From assembly GCA_025766275.1 (NCBI GenBank), contig JAFKAC010000011.1, positions 248,001-312,000 of the forward strand: 64,000 bases of DNA, read 5' to 3'. Positions 12,470 through 26,100 of this stretch are shown here, piece after piece; within the stretch, counting starts at the first letter, position 1, and every line of letters begins with the position of its first letter. Origin of the DNA: Lactarius indigo. Lineage: Eukaryota > Basidiomycota > Agaricomycetes > Russulales > Russulaceae. The notes beneath the pieces were generated by a model, which worked only from the letters and a program-made list of their open reading frames with translations, was not told the origin of the DNA and searched no databases. The position numbers and the translations under genes are program-made.

Positions 12470-12845
12470 ACGAACTCGAAGATGACCCTGATTATATACA
12501 TATACCGAATGTATCGCAATCTTACTGAACTGATATCGATCTCTTTCGTGTACAATATATCTTCACCACACTCGTCACCCTGACAACACTGCATAGATTC
12601 CCCAGCTGAGGTAGCGTTCCCATATGGGTACTGTAACTGGTGGGACATATCCTCTCTTTTGGGCTGCCAACACCCGTCGAACAATCACTAACCTACATCG
12701 ACAATACAACATACAATATAGCATAAAGACAGGAGGGGGCTAAAGAACGATTAGCATTAAGAAAGGGACAGAAGTCGGGATCAACCACGTTACATAGTTT
12801 TCACACATCCCTCGCGACGACCACGCACAGTGCGGACCCAGTTGA
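12470..12845. other. Intergenic region between convergent genes GCN2 and the Zn2Cys6 factor
   Basis: 376 nt, AT-rich in parts (atacaacatacaatatagca near 12704). It should contain both 3' UTRs. No gene, repeat or structured RNA was seen. Confidence 0.35.
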
Positions 12846-15800
12846 CTACGGTGTACCCACAATCCCTGCCATCCCGTTTGATCCTAGGTATGCACCTTGT
12901 ATGAGGCACTGTCCGTATGAGGTGCCGGCTTGAAGATCTGCCATAAACCCGGGAACAGATTGTCCAGGAAATAAACCTGCGACATCAAGACCACCACCTT
13001 CGACGAGAGCCATTAACTCAGCCGACGGTATGGGAATTGAGCCCGTATTGGAATCGGACTTGGGAAGCTCTAGATTACCAGCCCCCGCTCTCGGTGGGTC
13101 AAGAAGCTGCCCTGTCGGCGAAGCTGTTTCTACTGAGATTCGTCGCGGAGATTGTGTCTGTGCGACAGGAGAAAAGCCCACAGTGAGATTAAATGGCGCA
13201 TTTGGAGGAGCGGTAGAGACGGGGCTACTAGCAAATTCCGACGCATCCTGTGTCGGAGACTCCACGCTACCTGTGGAACGAGGACCGGAGGGATTCTTCT
13301 TGCGAGCGGGCCTGATCCAGGGTGGCCGCGCAGAGCTTGTCATGAGCTCTTGGGAAATGGCCGTGTTGTCAAGTGGAATCTGCGTGACTACAAGGGCTAT
13401 TAGGATCTGTGATATCACGACCACACACACGGGGACATACGCCTGCAAAACTCCTCCATCATATCACAGGAGCGCTGGCCACACACATAACGACCACTGA
13501 ACCGTCGCAAAAGGCCTACACAAGATCGCAAGCCATCGAGCGCAGGTGTGATTAAAGGCCGCAGAACGTCGGCTTGGCAGTTCAATAAGAAACCGATAAG
13601 AGTGCGCCCTGCTTGGGTGAGTTGGTGGATCACGTGCACCCCATCTAGAAGGCCGGGGACATCAGACACTGAGATTGTAAATGGTGTTGACTTACAGTAT
13701 GTCATAAGACCTTTTTGCGCGATCTGCAGCTGAGTAGAGATGAGCTGCAACGCAGCAGAGTGTGCAACAGTCATGGCATCTCGCTCTTGCTCATTTTGTT
13801 CTTGTTCGCCAATAGCTGCACGCTCCGCAACAAGGTCGGAGAACCGATGGCGCATAATGAGCATGCGTATGAAAAGTGAGAGACAATGAACGCGCTCGGC
13901 ATGTGCGTGACGCGAATGACGTCTTCGCTGGCAAGCGTATCGGGCGAGTGTCGCCAATACGCGGGCACTGCAGAGCAGACCTCGTCGAGTAGAATCTCCT
14001 CCTCACGCAAGCCCTTGTGTCGTCGAAAGCCTGCCAGAGTCGACGTTGCGCGCCTCAGGAAGGGTGACGTGTCGCCAAAGTCTTTGGGAGGAGGAGTATC
14101 GAGGACAGACTCCAGCACCACTGAGTAAACGTAGCACACATATAAACGCCCCCATCCTACTCGGCGTTTCTGTTGGCTGCGGTCCAACGGAATCGCGGGT
14201 GATAAATTCATCATCAACGGCCGCAGGCTCAGAGACATCACAGTCACGTAACCGCACGAGCGGTGGTCGGCCGAAGTGGGCGCCTGCCTGCTTATCCCAC
14301 ATATAAACGCACCAAAAGGTACGCTTACGGACCTCCTCCTCAATCGCATCAAAAATGTCGTACGCATCCGTGGATCGATGTAGCCCGGCATCAAGCGAGA
14401 GTGTGACTGACTCGGAAAAAAGCGCGAAAGCCTTAGATAGTTTACCCCACCCAACAGCATACACTCCCGCGACTAGCGTAGCTTGAATGGTGTACAATGT
14501 AGGGCGGTCGGCCCCTGGAAGTGTGTGCAAGCGGCTGAAAAGGTCGAACCACATGGTTCCGGACGATACTCCTTCGTTCGGGTTCGCACGTACTCGTGGA
14601 TCATCGATATGCCGCGAAGCAAGGCAACAAACCGCAACTACGAATGCGACAAACCCTGGCTCTCCCCATTTCTGAGGGTCGCCATAGTCCTGAAATAATA
14701 TAAGAATATGAAAGCTTTTAGTCCTCAAGAACGTACATTGAGAAAAGTTGGGACGTGGAGGAAAGGCATCAAGTAGTATGAGGTCGATAAATAACATTGT
14801 ACAAGACTTGATCATGAGTAGGTTGGCGCTGCAGTGGTCGAGATGCACGACATCGACGTACCAATCCATCAAGTCGGGAGCAATGAAAGAGGTAACTAGC
14901 TTCCAAATCCGCTCTGGGTTCATGTCCGTGCGATGAGTGGTGCGATCCGGGAACCATGTACCATCTGGGTTGGATGAGCTACCATTTGACCAATCATGTT
15001 GTGGACTTGGGTCTCGCTCCATTTTTGGTGAAGGGCGATGTCGTTCAATGAGAAGATCCAATATAGGGAGACCAGACGTTTCTCCCTGCCAGCGAGTAAA
15101 ACCTTCGTCGTCGACATAAATGTAAGAGGACGAGAGCGACATGCGGGCAGTTTCTTCAGGGGAATGCTCGGAGACCAAAGCATCGCCGTTGGCTGTACTC
15201 TGATAACCAAATGGCGGTGCAGTGGCTTGTGGACTAGACTGACGGGACCCATTCGTCCCAAGGGTGAAATGGGTTGACGGGTTTATCAAGGGGATTACAT
15301 TGAGAGACGGGGGAGGTATTGCAGTCGGATAAGTGTGGTTTTGGGGTGATGGGAACGAAGGGTGACGATCGAAAGGGGAAGATGGGGAAAGACCTGCGCC
15401 ACCCGCGGCGAAAACAGCGGGAGGTATCGCTTGAATCAGACTCTCAAGATGGTGCATACGATCTTCCAGGGTAGCAGTACGTCTAGAGAAAATGCGAGTG
15501 TCAGAGGAAACAGTCAATTGGATTTGGTGGTTGACAAACTTGGATTTGTGGGGATTGCTTCTTTTGCCAGGCTCTTCGAACGTACACGCAGAATGTGCTC
15601 CCAGACAAGCCTGGCACGGATGACCTTCATCGCATTTGATCCTCCTGCGCCTACAGAACGAAAAGTAAGCACTCCCAAGGATGGACAAAGCATGAATCGA
15701 CACCCACCGACACCGATCACAAGCCCTGTTACGGATGTATTGAGAACAAGATGATGCTAGACCGAAAAGAAATACCTGCTCAGCTTGAATCGACGCTCTT

Positions 15801-15855
15801 TCGGTATGGATGTGGAATTTTCCGAGGCAGGGTCCTCTGCCTGTGTGGATGACAT
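12846..15855 (-). CDS. Zn2Cys6 transcription factor with fungal-specific regulatory domain
   Basis: Nuclear DNA-binding regulator. The start at 15855 opens MSSTQAEDPASENSTSI; the binuclear zinc cluster is assembled from three exons as ACDRCRRRRIKCDEGHPCQA...C, which matches CX2CX6CX5CX2CX6C and is preceded by a basic RRFKLSR. A coiled-coil-like linker follows (TLEDRMHHLESLIQAI). The central fungal_trans domain (PF04082 type) is clear: WFDLFSRLHTLPGADRPTLY, VGWGKLSKAFALFSESVTLS, RKRTFWCVYMWDKQAGAHFG. The tail is Ser/Pro-rich and stops at TAG 12846. Length is about 850 residues, normal for the class. Small introns interrupt near 15780-15730, 15700-15650, 14730-14690 and in the C-terminal half. 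Target genes cannot be told from the sequence. Confidence 0.88.
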
Positions 15856-16079
15856 GATGTGGGAGAGAGAGAGAGCGGCAGAGAGACGGAAGAATTGTGC
15901 GAGTGATCTCGTGTTTGTGGGAATAAATTCCCTCTTATGGTAGATACTCCTCAGATTTGACTTCCCACGGACATTAGCGGTGCTGAAACCGACGGATATC
16001 CATTGCGTCAAGTACATACACACAACATAATAGATCACGACCACGGGTTATGGCTGGCCAAGGTAGTTCCACACTCTTC

Positions 16080-18442
16080 TCAAATCACGAATCGTCGCCC
16101 AAGATCCTGAAAAAGCTCAGCACCCACCGTGGAAACATTGAGGACACATACGATCTGGTGAGATGCCGACAGCTGCGGCTTTTGATGGTATTTGCGAGTG
16201 GCACGTCGTAGATCCCGTAATAAATCCTCATATGTGGGCCGCGGGTTATTACCTGTCAACGTCAGCTATCCTGTCACGGCTCCCTTTAGAAGAAGACCGA
16301 CGTAGCACTCTCAAAAATGCATAGCTCATTGCACCCACGGCGATACCGCCTTCCTTTTCGCCGAAGGCAGTACCTGAATCCGCAGAGCCGCTCCAACAGA
16401 TCACGTCAGCCGGAGTGGATTTTTCTCTAAGAAATTCCTTCGTGATACTACTGGATCTGACGCGGCCATCCGAATGATACTATTTCACATGAATGAGCTC
16501 CAGTATCAAGGTGAAAAGTGAACTGCGTACAACAAAAGGTATATCTGTCGGAGGACACATACGGTCAGTAAAAGAGGCCAACCTTGTAGAATAATACCTA
16601 CCCAGGACAGATCCAGAATGACACGACTGGAACTTGTGAGTGGAGCGTCTACGCGAGAGAAGATGCCACGCACGTCGATAATGGCCTAAAAACGGTTCGA
16701 AGGTCATCCATATTGAAAGCGCGTAGGTAACGTAGGTGGGCGTACGGTTAAGCGGCACCCAGGCGGGAGAGGTTTAACCTATATTACCAGTCCTAGCGTC
16801 AATTCGACAATTCGACAGAGAGAAAGGATTGATGGTACTAGGTTAGAATGGAGCTCCTTTATGTATAATCAGTGTCTTTGAAAGGAAACGAATGAGTCGC
16901 GAGAATCCTCACATCGTCGATGATTGTCCCGGTTTGAGAATAGTCCACAGGAAATATCACTGTTATGCGTCGGCATGGGGAGGCGCAAAAGATGACTCCC
17001 GTATTTTACCTTCGTCATATCCATCTGCCTCGTCTCCATCCCGGTCTCGGACTTGGGCACCGTGTCCAGAGTCTGTAGGAATGTGTCGGAAGTCCAAATC
17101 AATACCCCAAAAAGAAACGCACAATGGAAGAATAAGGAGTCGTGTTTGCGTGCGCCGCGTACGAGCCAGCGCATTGCGCCAAGGATGTTCGCCCTCGTGG
17201 GCAGGTTACGCGGATCGTGCGCCTCGTCGGTCAGACGAATAATGTCGCGAGTACGGAAGCCCAGCCGATCTGTAAGGCAACTCGAAACTATCAGCATCGA
17301 CACCCACGAGGACGGAGTCGAACTAATGCTCGCCAATCAGAAAGTTGTAAACGTTTTTTGCGTCGTTTACACAGCCATCGAGCTGGCTATTTTGGCCAGT
17401 ATAGTTAACTCCGATCTAGAACCGACATCGTCATACACAAACCTACGTTTGGTATACGATCTTCACTCACACATACAGCCCTTTTGCGCCCGGTACATCT
17501 CGAGAACTGGAAATCGGGATGGCCGTGTGGTTCCATGCGCCTAACAAATGAACGCGAGACGCGTTCTCTGGGTAAATCGCCCGTAACTCGTAAAGCCTGT
17601 TGGCGATAAGCGCATGAAACATGAGTCATACCACACCTTTTCGGCCAGCAAGGTGCACAGCCAAAAACTCGGATGCTTACCTTTCCACCGTGGACACGAT
17701 CGTGATCGCGACGGCGGTGGGAACGATGACGTTCCGGGTCACCGTAGTGGGCCCTGTCGTCACGGTGACTGCCCTTGTAGTGGGGAGGCGGGACAGGAAG
17801 GGGGTCCGGAGAGCCCGATCGCTTGTGCTCACCCATATTCGCAATAGATGGCGCTGCGAAAGTAGAAGTAACATGCCCGAAGGTGTGAGGGTATAACACA
17901 TACGGTGAATGAATATGTCCGGCGCTTTGCTACTGTGACGAGAGCTAGGGCGATGCCGAGAATGCGAGCGCGACAGTGATTGACGCCGCGAACGAGGGAA
18001 ATTCTCGCTTCGGGCTACTTGACTTCCGCCGTAATCGAGCTGAGTGATAGCACGCTCGCCATAATGTTGCGAATGTTGTGATACTGGCACAGCAATGACA
18101 CTGGGGGTATGGTGGGAGGGTGGGACACCGAAGCCCCTGGGTACCATAGACGCGTCAGTAAGAAAGCCAGTGCAACAATATACGGCGATGCGCTCACATC
18201 GGACGAGGAACGGCCTCTTGAAAACGTCCATAGTCGATGTTCAAATTCGGCTCGCTGTCGTGACGGGAGTCCAGAAGAAAGTTTTTTGACTGGAGACAAG
18301 AATCACTTACACTAAAGGTTGGCTGAGGAAGGACGCGAAATGTAGGAGGCTTTTGAGCTACCGAGGAAAGAGGACCTGAGGGATGATACACACTGTTGCT
18401 GAGCTGAATACATTTGAGGCATTTCGTGGATTGATCCTCCAT
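16080..18442 (-). CDS. Type I metacaspase, copy 1
   Basis: Arg/Lys-specific cysteine protease of clan CD, linked in fungi to proteostasis and regulated death. Exons from 17540 leftwards give CTGRKRAVC, IGVNYTGQNSQLDGCVNDA, FRTRDIIRLTDEAHDPR and GAMRWLVRGARKHDSLFFHYSGHGAQ (catalytic His), then GYDEVIFPVDY, FQSCHSGSVLD (catalytic Cys), PADVICWSGSADSG, GGIAVGAMSYAF and the ending SHQIDLGRRFVI with TGA at 16080-16082. The prodomain (about 17630-18442) is rich in Ser, Arg and His (SRSHSRHRPSSRHSSK). Its first exons are poorly resolved; 18442 (MEDQSTK) is one possible ATG and 18554 another. The intron at 17333-17270 begins GC rather than GT. A second copy lies 8 kb away in opposite orientation. Protease identity is firm, 5' end weak. 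Confidence 0.82.
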
Positions 18443-18679
18443 CGTGCAACATGGTGGGCTCCTCCAATATGGGGACTGCCTGTATTATTGGGTCTTCCCT
18501 CCTGTTTCTACGCCGCCCTGGCAAGAGACGACGCAAGCGCGACTTGGAGAGCATGATAGTAAGAGTGGGAAAGCGTGAATTAGTAGGTCTTAGTCGAGCT
18601 CCGCCATAAAAGGTCAACCCGGCACGTGGCCGATTCTCTCGATATTAAACCAAGCCTAGGCTGGGCTCCACCGGCGGCC

Positions 18680-19711
18680 ATGGACAACGCCACGCAGAAC
18701 GGCAACTCGGATTCAGAGTCTGGTCAGCCAGAATCCCTCTCCCTCTCTGCTTCTGCATCAACAGCAAAAGGCCATGATCACGCTCTGAGGATCCTTTACG
18801 CCGCCCAGAAGCGTAGGATAAGGGAAACGAACAAACGGCGTGATGAAATTCTCAAGGCACAGGCAGGTCGGCGGCGGCGCTCCATGATTGCTCCAGGTGA
18901 GAATGGCGAGCGTAACCTGGAGCATCACGAGGTAGAAGTGGATGACATTGAGGGTGGGAGTGACATGGATGCTCGTCTCCTTCGGCGGATGACACGTGCC
19001 ATGGGTGAAGCCGAAGAAGAGACTGAACAGGTCAGCGGGAGCGAGAGCGGGGAGGAATGGGGCGGTATTAAATCTGCAGATTCAGAGAGCTTCCAAAGCC
19101 ATCCGGCGGACGAAGATATGCCGATATCAAATGGTGATACGGGGGCTCTTGACTCGGAGGGGGACAGCGTCAGCGCAGTACAATCGACCACAAGCAAATA
19201 CCTCCCGGATCACCTATTTGCTGCCGCCTTGGAAAAATCTAGAACAAGGACTCGGAACAACTTGAACGTGCGACCATCTCGGACCACACCTAAAGCACGA
19301 CCCACCACTAAAAAGCGGCGACCTCCGCATTCACGCGCAAAAGACGTGGTTGTCGGGTGGGTGTAATATCTCGCCTCGACACAATCTTTCTATGAACAAA
19401 ACGTCTTTTTAGTACGCGTACTCTCCGCACCCTCTCATCTCCGGTAAGCACGCCTCTCCCTGCACCTGGAGCGACCGTGGCACCCCCGCGTGTCAAGAAA
19501 TTCCTAGCGAATGCATTGGCACTTCAGGGGTCAAAGAAGAGGAACTCGAAGCTCTCTCTTCGATGGGAACGACGGCCTTGTATGTCATATTCCTGTGAAC
19601 GCCAGTACCTACTACTCGGCTAAACCCTTTGGACTCGCAGCCCATCTAGGTGTCCTGAAGCGCACAAATGGTGCGCCTACAACGGCGTTCGCACGCGTAC
19701 GCCAACACTGA
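18680..19711 (+). CDS. Basic nucleolar-like protein of unknown function, conserved C-terminus
   Basis: Three exons: 18680-19358 or so, about 19412-19577, and 19639-19711, joined by short introns in frame. The start ATG at 18680 (MDNATQNGNSDSESG) is the first in the frame. The N-terminal half is acidic and Ser-rich with a basic helix (LYAAQKRRIRETNKRRDEIL). The C-terminal half is very basic (KARPTTKKRRPPHSRAKDVV) and ends in a block that looks conserved, GTRTLRTLS, PPRVKKFLANALALQGSKK and LRWERRPSHLGVLKRTNG...FARVRQH. I do not recognise the family with certainty; composition suggests a nucleolar or ribosome-biogenesis role, an inference only. It diverges from metacaspase copy 1. Confidence 0.6.
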
Positions 19712-20150
19712 GTTGGCACGTCCTTGTATGAGTACGATTCTTAATATGCCGGGGTTATGCCAGTGCACGCCGTCGGTCGCTGAACGGAGATAAGGTCTGC
19801 ACGCTTTGTGGTAGCTAAATGAATACCTCGATTCTCAACCCGAGTGAGTAAACGATGGTGACAGCAGATATTAACAATTCCTTCGTGAAAACGTGAGTAT
19901 GGTGTTGTCGTAAGCACAGAATGTGAGCAGCGTCAATGGTAATTCGTAACATACACAGTCGTGAGCAAGAAACAAAGTAAGAGCACATCACGTCTTGAAA
20001 CAAAACCATAAATATATCAAGAAATAAATGGTGCAAGAAAGCATAGTTCGGCAGAAGCATGGCATAGGCGCCAAGGGTATCCTGGCGCAGTGACAATGGT
20101 TTGACGGCTTGGCCAATTGTAGGCGTGTAACCGACGAGTTACGGCTGGCG
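19712..20150. other. Intergenic region between convergent genes
   Basis: 439 nt between the stops of the basic protein (+) and the Ser/Pro-rich protein (-). A 93-codon open frame (19815-20096, -) has no recognisable motif and starts near nothing that looks like a promoter. I see nothing else in it. Confidence 0.35.
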
Positions 20151-23100
20151 TCAAGCTCCTATGGCAACAGCTGGGCGCGTGATAACGAGCCGACCACGAG
20201 GTCGAGGGCGATTAAGGCGCAATCCGTCACTGGGGCTGGAATTCCAAATGTCAGTGATGAACAATTGTGGCAAAGTTGACACCTACGCCGTCATTACCCC
20301 AAAGGAAGTGGCATTCTCCTTGTTTTCCTTGCCAATACCACGCTTTACCCGCCCAGGTGTGTTCCGCCGTGTGTCAAAGCCAATGCGTGACTGGGCAAAC
20401 GGACCAGAATCAATCTTGACGTTCTTCCCGGGTACCAATGGGGACTCCTCAGCAACTACAGTGTTTGGGTTTACTGGGCGCTGCTGCAGCGCTTGTGGTA
20501 TCAGAGCTGGTGTTGGTGAGGGTGCCGGGACTGCCGACGTTTGGGTCGTGGGGATGACCGGGCGCACGGTTGAGGGAGATAAAGAGATCTTGACTGCTCG
20601 TTGTGGCTGTGGATAAGGGGTTGGTCGGGAGCTGGTACGTGAACGGATACGGCGGAGCTCAGCGGGGAGGGACCCATAAGTCTGTCGTGAGTGTTCAAGG
20701 AGAGCGCGCATTCCGGAACAATGAGCAGGTGGTTCAAAAGCTGCGAATCGCGTGAGCGGAATGCCCCCGTCGATTTGATAGGGAAGACGTACACTGCATT
20801 GCATAGATAGAGAACGGCGTATCTAGCCAAACTTGTTTGCTCTCACTGATCGTTACATCTGCTTCATCCTTGAGTGTGTAGTACCTGCGCAACGCCGCAA
20901 TTCCGCGCTCATCCCAATCTGCTGAAGAAGTGTCGGCGGGATCCACAACGATGACATTATCGTCGATGACGGGCGATAGCGGCGCCTTAACAGTGTCTGG
21001 GAAGCAATCCAAGACGGGAGTGCTAATCGCCGACATTTCCTCTTCGATGGTCTCATAAACCGATGTCCGAGAGATTCGGATACCGGAGATGCGGCGGCGA
21101 TGACCACTGCCCCTGGAGCGAATCCGGGCTCGCGGCTGCATGATTGATGGGTATGACGTTAGTGAAAGGTTGACCCGTGACAAGTCTATGCTAGAGATTG
21201 AGTCGCTGGCCACTGAGGATGTTTCGCCAGACGATGACAAAGGGGGTGTGTCTATCCCTGAACTAATTGAGGAGTTTGTACCCGACCTCGAACGCGATGC
21301 CGGGATAGGACGGGAGAAAACGGGTTCGGCTGTGACTACATAGTCGATGAACGGGATGCAGTAAGAATTGAGCATCAATTCACTCACAGGACGTGTCTAT
21401 TCCATCGGCGCTGAGGCAATGCTCTTCCAAGCTGCTGCGAGAGAGTAGTCCCTGTCGTGCAGACATCATGCGCTCTTCGCCCAAACCCCTGGGCGAGTTC
21501 TCGATTCGTTGTGCGAGATTAGGAGGATTAGAAGACTCGACCAGACCCTCGTGTGATGAAACAAGATCGTGCGGCTTTCTCCGCGCCGGTGTGATCTTCT
21601 TCTTCCCAACGCGGAAAAAGAGCGGTGAACTTTCAACGAACGAGCCAACTGAGCGCCGACGGACACGACCACCTCCAATCATCTATGTGATGTGGATTAC
21701 GAATGAACCAACACCCCGAAGGAACACACTCACGGAAATCATGGTATCATCCTCACGTTTGGGGTCGGAAGAGTCGCCGTCCGCACTAATGAGAGAAAAC
21801 GGCCTGATGTCGTTCATTTGTAACTGGTTGGGTGACGAATAAGCCGCAACAGACCCGACACGACCAAACACAGATTCGGAGTTGGCTGAGCTTCCGGTGT
21901 TACCCTGGTCGACGATCGAGTCTCTGGAACCCCAGTGACGTTCCTTCTCCAGAGTGGAGTCGAATGAACCGCGTCGCCTGATGTGCTCATATAAGCGGCC
22001 AGATGCTTCGCTTTCAGGCGGGGATGCTGCGATCGAAGCGAGGGGAAGACAATAGTCATGTCTGGAATCAAGCATCTTGTCTCCGAGCGTAGGGCGGGAC
22101 ATTCGTACAGACACGTCACTCATAACAGAATCAGCCGACATCTCCCGTTTATGGCCGGGAGCCCAGGATGAGCGATTTGCGCCAGTGAACCCATACGCAG
22201 GGTGAGCCTGCAAGACAGAACCGATACTTGAAGCCGAGTCAATCCTTCGGTGTGCGCCAAAGCTACGATTATAAATGCTGACAGGGGGAGCTACGGAAGC
22301 CGCTGACATCGCAGAATCTTGACGAACGTGTCCTTTGTGCGGCCGCGAGATGTGGGACATGCCAGGCGCCCGGAAATAGAAGCTAGACGAATCGCTATCG
22401 ACACGCTTGCGACGAGGGCCTCGGCGAATGAACGAAAAGGTGTCATCGACAGAGGTAGACATCGTCATGACAGTAGACATGTCACCAGAAACGGGTCGAC
22501 TCTCGTAGCCGTAATCAAAAGGGTCCCTGAGGCCTGGGTTGATGACAAACCCATAAGAAGATACTGACGCGATGCTCATCATAGAGTCGCGTAGTTGTTG
22601 GTTACGTCGTGGTGGAGGGTAAAATGCGGGCCGGTTATCAACGAATTCAAACCCGCGCCGTATCTCGTCGAATGACTCAAAACCCCTGAAACTACTTTGG
22701 GAAGACGCACGAGAGTGGGAGCTGTACGCGTCAGCTCGCGAGTCTTCGTGCACCGGAAGTGTGGAGCTCGGATCTGAATTAAATTGACAGCGCACAAAGG
22801 AATCAGGCGAGGCTGTGCTCATGGCCCCAGGAGTTAGTTGCGCGGAGTCGTCACCTCGAGTGGAACCCAATGAGAGCGAGCGTGCATGGGCAGGAGAGGG
22901 GATGATATCAGAGAGTGTCAACGGTGATGCATTTGCAGGTTTCGCTGCGGATTTTGCAGACAGCGGAGGACCGCCAAATTTGAAGTTGAGATCTAATTGT
23001 CCGTACGATGGTTTGGATAACGCAGGGCGGCTTCTCGACGTGATCTTGAAAAATGTTGTATGATATTGTACCCTTAGCCTTCTTTGATACAACGATTTCT

Positions 23101-26100
23101 GGGCTAGGCAGAAGAGGTGGTACAGAGGTTGATGTTACCACGTGTGGGTCGCTGGCCTCGTCTGAAACAGGACGTCTAGACTCAAAAGAAGGGATCACTG
23201 GCACAGGGGGAATATCCTCGTCTGACCCAAATCTATCGAGATGATACCTTGCCGGGGTACGGAAAGCGTTCTCAAGTTGCTCCACGAAACTGTGACGGTG
23301 GGTTCCAGCAGACGAGCTCAGCTTCTTGAGTTCGCCGGTGAAATCGAAGGATTTCTTGGTATCATTCTCCTCCAGTGAGGACGAGTCGCTTTCATCATCC
23401 TCATCATCACCCTCCTCGACGATCGGTTGCGTGGAATTCACAGGCCCACCAGAACGCGCAGCACAAGTCTGTGACATCACTGGTGTGGGAAGGGGACACT
23501 CTGGTGGGAGGCCTGGAGAAGGTGGCAGATGTGGGAACGGTGCAAGGGGGAATACAATCGTGTCTTCGGAATCATCAAGACGCTCAGTGATACCACCAGT
23601 TAGGATGTCTTGTAGTTCATTGGGGATATCAGAGTCAGGATTGTCGGATTCTAGTGATAGGTCAGGATTCCGCGAGCTCGTGGAACCACCGAGCGTGCCA
23701 GCCAGTCCTAAATTTTTCCGTGCTTCACTAGACATTAGCATCCCAGTGCCTTCAGAGCCAACGCTCCGTTCACTTTCTTTGGCACGTAGCGAGAGCGTTG
23801 ACATAACCTTGCGGAAGGTCCTACCAAGGGTAAACTCTTTCTGGTTACCCGCAAGTAAGCTGACACTCGTCTTCGTGGACAGAGTTTTAGACTTGAAGGT
23901 TACCGACTCGGTGTGCGCACTGCCAAGGTGACTCTGTGGCAGAGGCACTGACAACACAGGGACAGGCGCCACAGGCTGACTTGCCTTTCCCGGTCGGAGA
24001 GGTCGGAATACAACCGAAGGTTCATAGCCTGTTATGGAGTTTACGATGTGACCAGAGGTAGGAGACAGAATAGAGCTTCCAACGGCAGACGAAGAGGCAA
24101 GCGGCGCAGAATTGGTAGATGAAGTCTCCAAGGGCTTTGATGGCTGAAACTGGCCACGGAGCAATTTGCTGACCGTAGCGTTGGGTATCAGGAACTGCCT
24201 CCTGGGTCCGGAGCCGTGGGTAAGGTCTAAGCGAGGTTAAGGATGCTGTACTTGGGCGCGTTGCGAGTGCCCCTGGGAAGCTACTTTTCTCAGGGCTACC
24301 CTTCAAACGAGGTGATTCCCCCAGTAAGGTAGTAAAACTAGGTGAAAGACGCAGGGTGCCGCGGGGAGTACCGGGTGTCGCCTCGAGATCGAGGCGGCTA
24401 ATGAGTGACGCTAGTTCGTTGGTGGCCGCATCTAAAGCGGAGAGGGTTCCTACCGACGCACGCTCATCAGACCCAAGACATATGTATCGAATTGAACTCA
24501 CCCTCTCCAACTCCTCGTATGCCTCTCAGCCGCTCCATTCCAATCATTTGATCGGAAGCGGGCCGAATTCTAGTTTGCTTATTTGGCGTCGCTCCCGGTT
24601 CGCTCTCTCGAGCAGAATGTTCGTTTGCCCCGACCCTAAGGGCAGGCAGCGAAGGCGGGGAGGTTGACTTCGATGATACTGAGTGTGATGATTTTTCTAG
24701 AAGAACATCTGTAACCTTGACTCGAGAGCGTGCTCCCGTAGAATCGCGTTGTGTTCCATCACGTCGCTCTCGACGACAAGCCACTCGAACTGTCTCCAAG
24801 CGATCTTCCACCCACTTGACGGAAGAAGAACTGGAGGACGAGATGCGCGACATCGCTGATCTTGGTCTCAGGGAAGAGGCCGCAGAGACCGTTGATGAGG
24901 AGCAGCCTTGACTCTCGGACGGTGTATCCCCAGCAGGAACTGCAAGAAATTCGGTCTGACGACCCGGCAGATGAGCTGCGCACAGTTCCAAAACGGAATC
25001 CAGAAGGGAACCCCAGTCCCAGGACACCTGGTTTCCTTGTTGTGGAAGGTTGGGGATGGGGAGGATGAGGATGATGATCGCTAGATACACCCGTCTCTGA
25101 GCTGCTACCAGAGAGCCGCGAAACCGACTGATCTCTGCCGAGCTCGGACTTGCGTTTACCTTTGGTTTTAGTCCTCTTGCCTTCATCGTCCTTCTTCTGG
25201 GCTGGAACAAGTATTGTAGATTTGTTTTCCTTCTCCGTTGGTTTTCCATTGGTCCAGCTAGACAATCGTGCCACCGAGCGCATGGAACGCATGGCACGTA
25301 TAGCGATGGAGCCAGTCGCCGAGTTTGGAGGAGCGAGAAGAGGAGGCGTAGGGTTGTCCTCTGGTGCAGGGTAAGACGGGGCAATGACACTGGGGAGATC
25401 ATGGAGAAGATCGATGCCTTGGATGGGAGACTCCGACGCAGAAGCAGAACGGGGCTGTGCTTGGCGCTCAGCGGTCTTAGAGGCGGCATTTAGGAAGGAG
25501 GCGGGAATCAAGAGAGTTGAAGCGTGCTCGGGAAGCCGAATTTTCCGTGATAGTGCTAGGAGCTGGATATTGTTGCAATATGAGCGTCAACTTCCGGCAG
25601 GTGTTAATAGATGTCCCACCGTCGATTTGTGCGTCCTTCTCAACAACTCTCTTGTCCTTGGAATCCTTACGTCCCCGACCAATGGTCCACCATTTCTCCT
25701 TGTCTTCGTTCTTCAATCGAACCGTCTGTTTTGTGTCTTTAGTCTGCGTAGAGTTAGTCACTTCGCCCAAGGCTCCCCACTTCAATGCGCTTAAGGATGC
25801 ACGACTTTTCTTTTTTTTGACCATAAGGACCTCATCAGTGCCGTCGTGAGGCTGGGGGATTGGGTCAACATAGATTTCAAAGCCGGCTTTGCCAACAGAA
25901 GCGGTCGCAGCGCTTCCCCCAACACGACGTACGACGTCGGAGAGATCGTGTTTTCCATTAGTCTTGCTACCTTTCCCGGAGACTAGAAGGCCCAGCTTTG
26001 ACTTTTTTGGAACAAGGCGACGTTTGGGCGCTTGGGTATCTTGTTTGGGAGCAAGAGGAGTGGGAGGAGAAGGTGAGGGGGGTTGTGAGGCAAGGGGGTC

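Noticed and set aside
13030..13500. 156-codon open frame on the plus strand
   Set aside because: Antisense to the Pro/Ser-rich tail of the Zn2Cys6 factor, with no start context or recognisable motif.
23326..23931. 201-codon open frame on the plus strand
   Set aside because: It lies antisense to the long Ser/Pro-rich gene, has no family signal, and its composition mirrors the opposite strand's Ser and Glu codons.
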